A stretch of 29,092 bases of DNA from an uncultured Kangiella sp. (GCA_946481205.1 CAMLNB010000013.1:1-29092); one strand, 5' to 3'. Shown: positions 15,927 to 24,753, counted from the stretch's first letter. Notes: a model not told the origin generated them from the letters alone. Numbers and translations: made by a program.

Positions 15927-16304
15927 TCACTGCTTGCCGCTGGCCGCTAGGGTCAGCAAGGACAGTTGACGAGATAGCGCTTCTGCCAGTGTTTTGTAGC
16001 GCAATTCCGCAGAAGTCAGATCCGCGACTTCCGAATCCAATGAAACGCCACCAGCCAACGAGCCCGACCCAGCTAGAGCAGTTGCTATTGGTTGATTAAG
16101 CAAGCCCTCAATATCGGCAGACTTCACGTCGCTTGACTGGAGCGCCGCACGTAGACCTTCGAGCTGAGCAGCAAAGTCTACTTTCTGAGCTCTGGCGCCA
16201 GAGAGATTCGCTGTTGCGATATTGCGACTGGCGACCTCAGCTTTCAGTTGTTCAAGGCGCATTGCCCAGTTGGTCACATCAATGGCGAGTTCGGACGATG
16301 CCAT
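15927..16304 (-). CDS. flgB: Proximal rod protein FlgB
   Basis: The 125-residue product precedes flgC and fliE, the standard flgBC-fliE order. The N-terminal segment (LEQLKAEVASRNIATANL, then AQKVDFAAQLEGL) corresponds to the FlgB signature (NIANADTPGYKxxDVDF) but has lost the TPGY core. The C-terminus (LRYKTLAEALSRQLSLLTLA) matches the FlgB terminal helix. A GGGGGA Shine-Dalgarno lies 9 bases before the ATG. This divergence, also seen in FlgC, is notable for a rod subunit. Confidence 0.85.
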   Translation of the reverse strand: MASSELAIDVTNWAMRLEQLKAEVASRNIATANLSGARAQKVDFAAQLEGLRAALQSSDVKSADIEGLLNQPIATALAGSGSLAGGVSLDSEVADLTSAELRYKTLAEALSRQLSLLTLAASGKQ

Positions 16305-16319
16305 GGTGAATATCCCCCG

Positions 16320-17492
16320 TTATTGAATGACCAGCTCGGCATGAAGTGCACCGGCTGTTTTGATGGATTGCAGGATCGAAATGATGTCACGGGTGCTTAG
16401 TTTGATGCGCTGCAGTGCGCGAACCAAGTCGCCGACCGTAGTTCCGTTCTGAAGCTGTACTAGTTGGTCATTCTGCTCTTTTACGGTTATTTCGGTATCA
16501 GGCACCACTTCAGTGCTAACACCCGGCAGATCTCGGCCGATCAGATTGGGTTGAGAGACCAAAAACTCAGTTGTGATTACTATCTGAAGTTCGCCCTGGG
16601 CGATGCTGACTTCACCAATCTGGACGTTGCTGCCGGCGACAATAGTTCCAGTTCTTTCATTGATAACAACTCGAGCATTCTGATCTGGGGTGATGCTAAG
16701 TGCCTCAAGTCGGGCTACCAGTTCCATGACATCGACATCGGGCGCAAGAGTGACCTCCACTTTGCCGGGATGGATGGTCTTGGCATTGACTCCCAAAGCA
16801 GCGCGTACGGTCCGAACAAGACGCTGAGCTGTTGTGTAGTCAGGTTGATTCAGAACAACACCAATCGTAATGGGACTCTTTTTTGTCTCAGACGAGGTAG
16901 CCGATTCAGATGTGGCATCGGTCTCTGCTGTGGCGTTTGCTGTCAGTTCAGTGCGTTTTGGTGCCCGCTCAACCGTTGCTCCGCGTGGAATACGGCCGAC
17001 AGTGGGATAGTTTTTCTGCACGCTATCAGCGAAAGATTCGACCTTGTAGCCGCCTACTGCCAGCGGGCCTTGGCTTAGTGCATATAACAACTGATCTGGA
17101 CCATACAGTGGCGCAAGAATCAATGTTCCCCCGGCTAGACTTTTAGCGTCACCAATGGATGCCACCTGAACATCTACGCGATCACCGATCTCTGCAAATG
17201 GCGACAGCGTTGCCGTTACCATCACCGCAGCGGTATTGCGGGCGTTCAGATCCTCTTCTGTCACGCGCACGCCAAAATTAGCGAGTGTGTTAGCCAATGA
17301 TTGCAGTGTTGCTCTATTTCTAGCGGAATCGCCGGAACCCGCCAGACCGACAACAATACCGTAGCCCACGAGTGCGCTCTCGTGGCCTGCGTCAATACGA
17401 GCCATATCTTTGAGGCGAACGCCAACATTCGCATAGCTAACCTGGCTAAGTAACGCCAGCATGCTGATCAGAAAAATGTGCAATCTGTTCAT
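16320..17492 (-). CDS. flgI: Flagellar P-ring protein FlgI
   Basis: The 390-residue protein has a signal peptide (MNRLHIFLISMLALLSQVSYA) and the P-ring fold signatures VRLKDMARIDAGHESALVGY, GIVVGLAGSGDS, LNARNTAAVMVTA and GALHAELVIQ at the end. FlgI surrounds the rod in the peptidoglycan layer, so this apparatus is expected to cross a Gram-negative periplasm. Residues about 177-206 form a Thr/Ser/Ala/Glu-rich insert (TELTANATAETDATSESATS) where usual FlgI is shorter. The ATG forms an ATGA overlap with the flgH stop. Confidence 0.96.
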   Translation of the reverse strand: MNRLHIFLISMLALLSQVSYANVGVRLKDMARIDAGHESALVGYGIVVGLAGSGDSARNRATLQSLANTLANFGVRVTEEDLNARNTAAVMVTATLSPFAEIGDRVDVQVASIGDAKSLAGGTLILAPLYGPDQLLYALSQGPLAVGGYKVESFADSVQKNYPTVGRIPRGATVERAPKRTELTANATAETDATSESATSSETKKSPITIGVVLNQPDYTTAQRLVRTVRAALGVNAKTIHPGKVEVTLAPDVDVMELVARLEALSITPDQNARVVINERTGTIVAGSNVQIGEVSIAQGELQIVITTEFLVSQPNLIGRDLPGVSTEVVPDTEITVKEQNDQLVQLQNGTTVGDLVRALQRIKLSTRDIISILQSIKTAGALHAELVIQ

Positions 17493-18079
17493 AGCAGTCC
17501 TAACCAGCTCAGTACGCGATAAATGATGTTCTGACGCTGCGCATCATCAATAACGCCATCACCGGCTATCTCAATACTGGCTTCAGCAATTCGATTGGAA
17601 ACCAGTGTGTTGTCCTTGTTAATGTCCTCTGCTCTGACAACGCCGCTGAGGATAACCTTCTGATTCTCGCCATTGACCACGAGATTCTGTTCCCCAGCTA
17701 TGCGGAACAACCCGTTGGGGAGTATCTCGGTGATGCGTGTACTGAGCTGTGTAAAAGCGCGGCCTCGTCGGCTGGTTTGGCCCGAGCCGTCCGAATGACC
17801 ACCTAAGCCAACACCGACGTCATTTTGCTTTATGTTGTCGAATGACTGCAGACCGATGGCGGTGTCAGCGCGCGCGCCGGTACCAGCGGCCGATTCTGCC
17901 GAAGTGGATTCAACAACTAATACAACCAAGGGTTCGCCGATACGATAGGCGCGGCGGTCGCTGGTCAAAGCGCGATAATTGCTGGCATCGATCAAGCTGT
18001 CAGCATGAGCGAGCGAGCCACCGGCGATGAGCAAAAGAAGTACACTGGCCCGCCACGCGGTCCGGTCAAATTTCCACAT
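17489..18079 (-). CDS. flgH: Flagellar L-ring protein FlgH, apparently not a lipoprotein
   Basis: The 196-residue product has FlgH features: DRRAYRIGEPLVVLVVESTS, then TQLSTRITEILPNGLFRIAG, EQNLVVNGENQKVILSGVVR and the end GDGVIDDAQRQNIIYRVLSW. Its N-terminus (ASVLLLLIAGGSLAHA) is a normal signal peptide with an AHA cleavage site and contains no lipobox Cys. FlgH of E. coli is a lipoprotein with an LTGC site, so outer-membrane anchoring must differ. ATG 18079 is preferred because GGAGAGG lies 9 bases upstream; the ATG at 18088 would abut that site. Confidence 0.92.
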   Translation of the reverse strand: MWKFDRTAWRASVLLLLIAGGSLAHADSLIDASNYRALTSDRRAYRIGEPLVVLVVESTSAESAAGTGARADTAIGLQSFDNIKQNDVGVGLGGHSDGSGQTSRRGRAFTQLSTRITEILPNGLFRIAGEQNLVVNGENQKVILSGVVRAEDINKDNTLVSNRIAEASIEIAGDGVIDDAQRQNIIYRVLSWLGLL

Positions 18080-18773
18080 ACACTTCATCCTCTCCGGCTA
18101 CCTTTGCGAGCACAGTTTGTTCCGAGTCTGCTAAGGCGATTTGAACAGCATCGTTTCTGTTCCAGCCGATTGTTAATGCAACACCGTGCGTGACAATTTT
18201 TAAGCCGGGCTGGCCAACCACGACACGTACCCTTTCATTGCGCTTAACCAGCGCGGGTTCACGCAATGCTTGACTAAGCATTACCTCTCCCTGCCGTGCC
18301 GCCTTGACTGTCGCCAGACCGACAGGTGATGTCGCAGTTTGTTCGCGCACCAGATCGAGGGCAGCCAAATCAACCACAATTTGTTCGACATCCTGCACTG
18401 TCAGCACATGGCCTAGGTTAACGTTGTGCCGAAGTCGCCATGCTGTGCCCCGCCCATTGATCCGAAACCATAGTACCCCTTGCTGTCGCACTCCTTTGGT
18501 GCTCGGCCACGACATGGTAACGGGCACGCGTCCGGCACGAGTCGGACCAATCTCGATCGCCGTATTTGCCGAAGAGATAAGTGATGCATCCGAGACGTTG
18601 ACCGCTGACAACAGTGTTAATGATGTGGCTTCAAAGCGTGCTGAAACGGCTTGGCATAGCTTCTGCTGTGCTTGCGCCAGCAAGGTACTCGGCTCACTGC
18701 GCACAATAGGCTCAACCAGCTCTGGGCAGGTAAGCGTCGCGCTGACAAGCATTAATCCGGAGAGAAGTGCCAC
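18066..18773 (-). CDS. flgA: P-ring assembly chaperone FlgA
   Basis: The 235-residue protein has the FlgA C-terminal SAF-type domain: RLRHNVNLGHVLTVQDVEQI, TVKAARQGEVMLSQALREPA, VKRNERVRVVVGQPGLKIVT. FlgA is a periplasmic chaperone for FlgI. The flgG stop is in frame 12 bases upstream, which forces the GTG start at 18773; its N-terminus (MALLSGLMLVSATLTC) is hydrophobic but lacks positive charges, a weak signal peptide. It ends inside flgH, overlapping by 14 bases. Confidence 0.9.
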   Translation of the reverse strand: MALLSGLMLVSATLTCPELVEPIVRSEPSTLLAQAQQKLCQAVSARFEATSLTLLSAVNVSDASLISSANTAIEIGPTRAGRVPVTMSWPSTKGVRQQGVLWFRINGRGTAWRLRHNVNLGHVLTVQDVEQIVVDLAALDLVREQTATSPVGLATVKAARQGEVMLSQALREPALVKRNERVRVVVGQPGLKIVTHGVALTIGWNRNDAVQIALADSEQTVLAKVAGEDEVYVEI

Positions 18774-18785
18774 GGTTGTGAACTC

Positions 18786-18812
18786 TTATCGGCGCAGGTT
18801 GTTAATGGTTTC
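18786..18812 (-). promoter_or_regulatory. Possible sigma-28-type promoter before flgA
   Basis: On the minus strand the end of flgG contains GAAA, 15 bases, then GCCGATAA. This equals the enterobacterial sigma-28 consensus (TAAA-N15-GCCGATAA) except for one base. It lies inside the last codons of flgG, whose TAA stop forms part of the -10 box, and 12 bases before flgA. It could be chance or a secondary promoter read by the locus-encoded FliA. Confidence 0.25.
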
Positions 18813-19562
18813 CATGACCTGATCGGCGGTCTGAATAATCCGTGCGTTCAGTTGATAGGCTCGCTGCGCCAACACCAAGCTGGTCATTTCCTCGACCAAA
18901 TCGACGTTGGACATTTCCAGATGGCCCTGCAACAGCTGTCCCACGCCCTCTGACCCTGCGGTATGCAATGTCGCATCACCGCTCGCTTCTGTGGTTGCGT
19001 ACAGACCATCTCCCAATGCTTTCATGGACTCCGGATTGCTGACACGAGCTACGCGTACCTGTCCAAGTTCGATAATGTCTTCAGTGCCGCCAACGCGACC
19101 ACGAACAGTGCCATCTGCCTGAATCTCGATGGCCTCGACATCTGGCGGAATGCGAATGTCACTGCTGAGTGCCCAACCATTTGCACTGCTAAGCAGCCCT
19201 TCTGCGGTGACTTTCATGCGTCCGAGCCGCGTATAAACTAAACTGCCATCGGCGCGAACCACTTCAAAAAAGCCATTGCCTTGGATGACGATGTCCAAAG
19301 GATTGTTGGTTGCTTGCACTGATCCCATGGAGAAAACTGTCGAATTCGCGGCAATTCGCGTCCCTATGCCGCCGGCATCGGCAGCCTCCTGAGTGTTTTG
19401 TGCGCCGCCGGCGCCATCGCTGCCACGGACCAGATCGGTAAAATTGACAGCAGATTTTTTGAAACCTGCGGTTTGCATGTTGGCAACGTTGTTGGAAATG
19501 GTGTCAATCCATTTTTGGGTGGCACGCAGACCACTTTCCGAAATATGTAATGCATCAATCAT
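18786..19562 (-). CDS. flgG: Distal rod protein FlgG
   Basis: At 258 residues this is near the 260 of E. coli FlgG. It has the axial N-terminus (ALHISESGLRATQKWIDTIS, then NNVANMQTAGFKKSAVNF), the middle (IQGNGFFEVVRADGSLVYTR) and C-terminus (GHLEMSNVDLVEEMTSLVLA, then QRAYQLNARIIQTADQVMET). FlgG forms the distal rod that passes through the P and L rings. The ATG follows GGGAGAA, 31 bases after flgF. Confidence 0.96.
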   Translation of the reverse strand: MIDALHISESGLRATQKWIDTISNNVANMQTAGFKKSAVNFTDLVRGSDGAGGAQNTQEAADAGGIGTRIAANSTVFSMGSVQATNNPLDIVIQGNGFFEVVRADGSLVYTRLGRMKVTAEGLLSSANGWALSSDIRIPPDVEAIEIQADGTVRGRVGGTEDIIELGQVRVARVSNPESMKALGDGLYATTEASGDATLHTAGSEGVGQLLQGHLEMSNVDLVEEMTSLVLAQRAYQLNARIIQTADQVMETINNLRR

Positions 19563-19593
19563 GTTGTTCTCCCTTTTTACCTGCTAGTGATGA

Positions 19594-20304
19594 TTATTTT
19601 CCAAGTTGATTTATCCCAGTGCTGAGCATCTGGTCATATGCGGACATTGAGCGCTGTAGTGTCTCGATGTGGCGCGTTGTCCGCATCAGCAACATCATGT
19701 CGGCAGCCGTATCCACATTGCTGGCTTCGTAAGCGCCTTGGATAACTGCGGCGTTGTTGGCTGCTACCACATCACCGGCGTAGTGATAGAGACCATCCCC
19801 CAAGCTCCGCAGCGCGCTCATGTCTGGTGTTGAAACGATACGCAGCTTCGCTACCGCATTACCGTTAGTGCTGATGGTACCGTCAGCACTAACGTGGAAT
19901 GACTTATCGAGCCCTGACACCGAGCCTGTGTCGGTCAGCACCGAGTAACCGCGGCGATCCACAAGGCTGCCTTCAGCGTCTAAATGAAAGCGTCCATCAC
20001 GCGTGAGTTTAGGGCCATCGGGAGAAGCTACAACAAACCAACCTGTACCACGCAACGCCAGCTCGCTCTGGTTACCTGTAACCTGAAGAGGACCATCTTT
20101 GAGAGAGATGCCGGGTTGCGCCTTCAAGCTGGTATTGCTTGCATGCGAATTTGCCGTAACTTGGCTAAGAAAATCACCTGTTAATACGCTTCGCTCGCTA
20201 CGAAAGCCAGGCGTCGCGAGATTGGCGGCGTTATGCGCAACCTGATCAAGACTCTTGACCTCAGCGCGCATAACTTCAGACAGCTGCATGATCAGCTCGC
20301 TCAT
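19594..20304 (-). CDS. flgF: Rod protein FlgF
   Basis: The 236-residue protein precedes flgG and has the rod fold: VKSLDQVAHNAANLATPGFR, ELALRGTGWFVVASPDGPKL, TRDGRFHLDAEGSLVDRRGY, and QGAYEASNVDTAADMMLLMR. Its length and divergent N-terminal helix distinguish it from FlgG and FlgE. The ATG forms an ATGA overlap with the flhA stop. Confidence 0.93.
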   Translation of the reverse strand: MSELIMQLSEVMRAEVKSLDQVAHNAANLATPGFRSERSVLTGDFLSQVTANSHASNTSLKAQPGISLKDGPLQVTGNQSELALRGTGWFVVASPDGPKLTRDGRFHLDAEGSLVDRRGYSVLTDTGSVSGLDKSFHVSADGTISTNGNAVAKLRIVSTPDMSALRSLGDGLYHYAGDVVAANNAAVIQGAYEASNVDTAADMMLLMRTTRHIETLQRSMSAYDQMLSTGINQLGK

Positions 20305-22394
20305 GCCGTCTCCTGAATCGTGGTTGAGTCAAGCGCAACTACCGCCGCCGACAAAATTCTGGCGTGGTGTGCCACCTCGTTGATTGATATAAGGTGCAGA
20401 TGCGGGGTTGCGCGCCAAAGCATATTTCGCAGTGTGCGGCGAAGTGGTGGGGCACAAAGCAGTACAGGTGTACGTCCCTTGCGCATCAGCTTCTCGCACT
20501 CGCCTGCAATCTTTGTAATGAAGAGATCGAGGTCCATGGGTGACAGCAGCGACAAGCCAGACTCGCGCTGCTTTGCCATTATTAACATGTGCCGCTCCAG
20601 CTCCGGCGCCAAGGTAATGACATGCAACTCCTGCTTGTTGTCACGAAGGTTTTCGCAGATTTGCGAACCGATTCGTTCTCGAACACGCTCCGCCAACTCG
20701 TCGGCCGATTTGATATTACGACCGGAGTCGGCTAGTACCTCAAGTATTGCTTCCAGATTGTGAATGGCGACGTGTTCACGCAGCAATTGCTGCAGGACGC
20801 GCTGGATGTCCGAGTACGAGAGTATGGATGGGACCAAGTCATCAATAAGGGAGCCAAGGTCGTGTCGACGCCGATCCACGAGGCGTTCGGTTTCAACGCG
20901 AGTCAGAAATTCTGGTGCATATCGCTTGGACAACTCTTGAATGTGTGTGATCAGCACTGTCTCAGGCTCGACCAAGGTATAGCCAGCGGTACGTGCTTGT
21001 GATGTGAGCTGTGGGCGAATCCACTGTGCCGGCAAGCCATAGGTAGGTTCGCGAGTATCAGTTCCCTCCAGCTTGACTCGCTCTCCGCCGGGATTTATTG
21101 CCAGTACACAGTCAGGTTCGATATCACCATTGCCGACGTTGACGCCATAAATGTGGATTTCATAAGCCGTTTTGCTCAGCCGACTCTCCGGTTTGATCTG
21201 CGGTTCTGGGACCACAAGGCCGAGTTCCCGTGTCAGCTGCTTGCGTAGCATCCCTACGCGTTGTTCAAATTCTGAGCTGGCGCTGAGATAGCGGCTCGCA
21301 AGATCTCGCCCTAACACAATCTGAAAGGGAGATACCGTCGTTAGCTGATACAGCGCAGATTCTTCGTCCTTTTTGCTGTTACTGTCAGCACTAATGTTGT
21401 TCAGTTCATTAGCCAGATCGGCGACAGCTGTTTTGGCTGACTTACGTGCAGCAAACCATGCCAAGCCGGCGAGTAGACCGACCAGTAGCACGATTGGAAG
21501 TACCGGAACACCTGGTAGCAGACCGAGTAGAGCCAAGGCAATCGCGACAATTACCATTGCTTTCGGGTGCGCTGAAAACTGGTTGGAAATCTCTTTACCG
21601 AGTCGAGTATCTGTTGCAGCTCGCGTGATAATGATGCCGGTGCCCACAGCGATGATCAGAGACGGTATCTGAGTGACGATGCCATCACCGACAGTTAGCA
21701 GCGTGTATCGATGCAACGCCTCCTGCCAACTCATGCCCATTTGCACGATACCGATCGACAACCCACCAATGATATTGATCAGGATGATGATGATCCCTGC
21801 GATGGCATCGCCTTTAACGAACTTTGAAGCGCCATCCATTGCGCCGTAGAAATTTGACTCTTTCTCCAGCTGCGAACGACGTTGCTTGGCTTCTTCCTGG
21901 TCGATGATGCCCATATTCAAATCGGCATCGATGCTCATTTGCTTCCCTGGCAGCGAATCGAGGGTGAATCTGGCGGCAACTTCGGCGACACGCTGGGCAC
22001 CGTTGGTGACCACCACATACTGAACAACAATAAGAATCAGGAAGACGACCAAACCAATAACGTAGTTGCCACCGACAACATATGTGCCCACTGAGTCAAT
22101 GACTTTGCCGGCGTGTGCATCGCTGAGGATCAAGCGTGTCGCCGAAATGTTCAACGATAACCGGAACAGCGTGGTCATCAAGAGTAGTGACGGAAATGTT
22201 GAAAAACCAAGTGGCTTCTCGGTGTAGAACGTCACCAGCAGAATCATCAGCGCGGCGGAGAAGTTCAGCAACAGCAGGAAATCCAGCACACCGGGCGGAA
22301 TGGGGGTAAACAGCACCACCAAGATGCCGATCATTCCACCAACGAGCACCAACTCGTTCATGCCGCCCAGTATCAAACTTAGCTTAGACTTCAT
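20301..22394 (-). CDS. flhA: Export gate protein FlhA
   Basis: The 697-residue protein matches FlhA in length (692 in E. coli). The N-terminal half has about eight membrane helices and the FHIPEP-family signatures TTLFRLSLNISATRLILSDA, GAQRVAEVAARFTLDSLPGK, QMSIDADLNMGIIDQEEAKQ and NFYGAMDGASKFVKGDAIAG. The C-terminal half is the cytoplasmic nonameric ring that receives substrates and chaperones (VETERLVDRRRHDLGSLIDD, VIHI-like end at LLCAPPLRRTLRNML). It shares a TAATG overlap with flhB. Completeness of this docking platform supports an active exporter. Confidence 0.98.
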   Translation of the reverse strand: MKSKLSLILGGMNELVLVGGMIGILVVLFTPIPPGVLDFLLLLNFSAALMILLVTFYTEKPLGFSTFPSLLLMTTLFRLSLNISATRLILSDAHAGKVIDSVGTYVVGGNYVIGLVVFLILIVVQYVVVTNGAQRVAEVAARFTLDSLPGKQMSIDADLNMGIIDQEEAKQRRSQLEKESNFYGAMDGASKFVKGDAIAGIIIILINIIGGLSIGIVQMGMSWQEALHRYTLLTVGDGIVTQIPSLIIAVGTGIIITRAATDTRLGKEISNQFSAHPKAMVIVAIALALLGLLPGVPVLPIVLLVGLLAGLAWFAARKSAKTAVADLANELNNISADSNSKKDEESALYQLTTVSPFQIVLGRDLASRYLSASSEFEQRVGMLRKQLTRELGLVVPEPQIKPESRLSKTAYEIHIYGVNVGNGDIEPDCVLAINPGGERVKLEGTDTREPTYGLPAQWIRPQLTSQARTAGYTLVEPETVLITHIQELSKRYAPEFLTRVETERLVDRRRHDLGSLIDDLVPSILSYSDIQRVLQQLLREHVAIHNLEAILEVLADSGRNIKSADELAERVRERIGSQICENLRDNKQELHVITLAPELERHMLIMAKQRESGLSLLSPMDLDLFITKIAGECEKLMRKGRTPVLLCAPPLRRTLRNMLWRATPHLHLISINEVAHHARILSAAVVALDSTTIQETA

Positions 22395-23464
22395 TAGGCG
22401 AGCACCTTATTACCTGGCAGGGTAAGTACCCAGCGATACACGGCCGCGACCTCGGCCTGTTTCTCAAGCGGAATGCCTGCCCCAGGGGAGCCTTTTCTGA
22501 CCAATGCTCGTGCCAGCGGAGGTTTGCGAAGAACGGGAATGCGGTGACGGCGGGCTATCGTAACGATGGCTTTTGCAACAAAACCGCGGCCCATCGTCAC
22601 CGTAACAGGCACCATCATTTCATTCGGACGATAGCGCAAAGCGACTGCTACGTGGGTTGGATTGGTGACGATGACGTCAGCATTTTTAACCTGCTTCATT
22701 CCGGCCAATCGCTTCATCAGCTCCAACTGATTGCGGCGACGCTTGGCCTTAATCTCTGGGTCACCTTCTTTTCTGCGATGTTCATCCTTCAGGTCTCTGC
22801 GGCTCATGCGCATCTGGCGAGCAAAGTCCCGTTTGCTGAACCACAAATCGAACAGAGCCGAAAGCGCAAAAACAACCAGAAACGCTGCGGCAATCTTTAG
22901 TGCGAGCTGACGCCAGCCCGGCGCGACCTGTGCAGACGTCAAGTTGAGAAAGTCTGCGAGCTGTTCCACAACGGCCGGCCAAATGGCAACACTGGCAGCG
23001 ATGAACAGCGTGAGCTTGACGATGAGCTTGGCCAGTTCGATAAGATTCTTCTTGGAGAATATGCGCTTAAACCCATTGACAGGGTTTAGCTTGGTGAAAT
23101 CAGGCTTCAGGGGAAAGCTGCTGAGGACAACGCCCGCGTGCGCGATCGACACCACAATGGCTAAGCACATCGCAGCAATCACAACCGGGCCGAGATAGTA
23201 AGCCACGTCGGTCAACACTCGCCAAGCATGCTGGCGAAGTACCGACCAATCACTTGCCAGAATATGCGCGTTGGTCAACCACCAGGTCGTGTGTTCCGAA
23301 GTTGCTCGCGCCAGTGCGGGCAAAACAAATAATAAACCCAGTAATATGGCCAGCAACGAAGCAAAGCTAACCATCTCCATGCTGCGGCTTACTTGCCCTT
23401 TTTTTCGAGCTTCCTCCAGCTTATACGGCGTTGCTGGTTCCTGTTTATCCATCTGCTCTGACAT
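22394..23464 (-). CDS. flhB: Export switch protein FlhB with intact NPTH site
   Basis: The 356-residue protein has the FlhB start (EPATPYKLEEARKKGQVSRS), four membrane segments, and the cytoplasmic autocleavage site NPTH at residues 268-271 (VIVTNPTHVAVALRYRP). Cleavage between N and P normally changes substrate class from rod/hook to filament. The site is conserved although no filament genes are visible, which means a later substrate class may exist. The ATG is 1 base after the fliR stop. Confidence 0.97.
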   Translation of the reverse strand: MSEQMDKQEPATPYKLEEARKKGQVSRSMEMVSFASLLAILLGLLFVLPALARATSEHTTWWLTNAHILASDWSVLRQHAWRVLTDVAYYLGPVVIAAMCLAIVVSIAHAGVVLSSFPLKPDFTKLNPVNGFKRIFSKKNLIELAKLIVKLTLFIAASVAIWPAVVEQLADFLNLTSAQVAPGWRQLALKIAAAFLVVFALSALFDLWFSKRDFARQMRMSRRDLKDEHRRKEGDPEIKAKRRRNQLELMKRLAGMKQVKNADVIVTNPTHVAVALRYRPNEMMVPVTVTMGRGFVAKAIVTIARRHRIPVLRKPPLARALVRKGSPGAGIPLEKQAEVAAVYRWVLTLPGNKVLA

Positions 23465-23465
23465 G

Positions 23466-24200
23466 TCAGTGCCCCAAACTCGCAGACCACGAATTCAGAA
23501 CGCCACCGAACATGCGGCTCAGGGCAGGTAACATGGAAGAGCTAAGCCAAGCCATCACCAGCAAGCCAATGGCAAGCTTGACCGGTATCGCAACAAAATA
23601 AATATTGGCCTGAGGTGCGGCGCGTGATGCCAATGCCAGTGCAAAATCCATCAACCACATGCCGACCATGATTGGCGCCACCAACACAAAGGCCAAGCTA
23701 AACTGCATTCCCAACACCTGCAGCAATTGAGTGTCTGGCGTCACCGCTGTACCCGGTGGAATGGTTGCGGTCAGCGCCGACAAGCCTCGTAGAACAGCGT
23801 GATGACCGTCCAGCGCGAGGAAGCCAACAAATGCCGCTAACGTCAGGGTTTCTGCGATCAGGCTGCTGGTTTGATCCGTACTTGGGTCGAATACCGCTGC
23901 TGCGGCCAAGCCCATTTGTTGATCAAGGACATGGCCCATGGCATTGACAGCGCCAATGGCGGCATGAAAGCCAAATGCCAGCGTCATGCCGAGGATAAAC
24001 TCCATACTCAGCAGATACCACGTCACTGTCGGTGCGGATGCCGTCGCGCTCGCTCCAGCGAATACCATGGCTAACGCAATGGTCAGAACCACACGAACCA
24101 TCACAGGCAAGCGACGAAACACGGTAATCGGTGCGACCACGAAGAGTGGGAGCATCCGGAACGAAAGCAGCAACGTATGGGCGAGAAAGGCAGATGTCAT
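23466..24200 (-). CDS. fliR: Export gate protein FliR
   Basis: The 244-residue, very hydrophobic protein has six or so membrane segments and FliR signatures: SFRMLPLFVVAPITVFRRLP near the start, AIGAVNAMGHVLDQQMGLAA in the middle and GMWLMDFALALASRAAPQAN, then IYFVAIPVKLAIGLLV. FliR closes the FliPQR gate helix. It lies 5 bases after the fliQ stop. Confidence 0.96.
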   Translation of the reverse strand: MTSAFLAHTLLLSFRMLPLFVVAPITVFRRLPVMVRVVLTIALAMVFAGASATASAPTVTWYLLSMEFILGMTLAFGFHAAIGAVNAMGHVLDQQMGLAAAAVFDPSTDQTSSLIAETLTLAAFVGFLALDGHHAVLRGLSALTATIPPGTAVTPDTQLLQVLGMQFSLAFVLVAPIMVGMWLMDFALALASRAAPQANIYFVAIPVKLAIGLLVMAWLSSSMLPALSRMFGGVLNSWSASLGH

Positions 24201-24205
24201 GTCAT

Positions 24206-24475
24206 CTACCAGTTCAGGGCCGCTGCATGCTGAAACAGCTCGCGGGTGAACTCTTGTAAGGTGTTCAACATCCAGTTGCCAAACAGCAAGGCAACGATGA
24301 CCGAAACAATAAGTTTCGGAACAAATGTCAGGGTCATTTCCTGAATTTGGGTGACGGTTTGGATAATGCTAATCACAACACCAACCAAAAGATTGGTGAT
24401 GAGAATCGGGGCAGCAATGATTGCAGCGGTAATGAGCATCTGACTCATTAGCTTGAGAGCGACATCTTGTTCCAC
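24206..24475 (-). CDS. fliQ: Export gate protein FliQ, first gene of the operon
   Basis: The protein has two membrane segments and the FliQ core (GVVISIIQTVTQIQEMTLTF, then VPKLIVSVIVALLFGNWML). A GTG start at 24475 gives 89 residues and the same distance from the start to the conserved AAP as in E. coli FliQ, with GGGGTGG just upstream; the frame also allows TTG 24487. Nothing flagellar lies upstream in the window, so the operon promoter should be in 24476-25037. Confidence 0.92.
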   Translation of the reverse strand: MEQDVALKLMSQMLITAAIIAAPILITNLLVGVVISIIQTVTQIQEMTLTFVPKLIVSVIVALLFGNWMLNTLQEFTRELFQHAAALNW

Positions 24476-24753
24476 AAACCACCCCAAAAACAGCTTGAGT
24501 CCGTTCTGTAAGTCACCCGTTAATCGGGCGTCTTGCTACCTTTCTCGTGATGCCACCGCTCGCGTGTTCTGTCCAACCAAGGTTTCTTGGCGGCTGTCGA
24601 GGGGGCGGGGTGCGTCACGGGGTGCAATGATTAACTTGCTCAGCTCTGACCTGCAATAGTGCTCTTAATTTTTTTTCGATTATGTGGATTACGGCTGTAC
24701 ATAACTGAAACATGCCAGATACAAAGCGATACAAATGGTCTGAAATATAAGCC

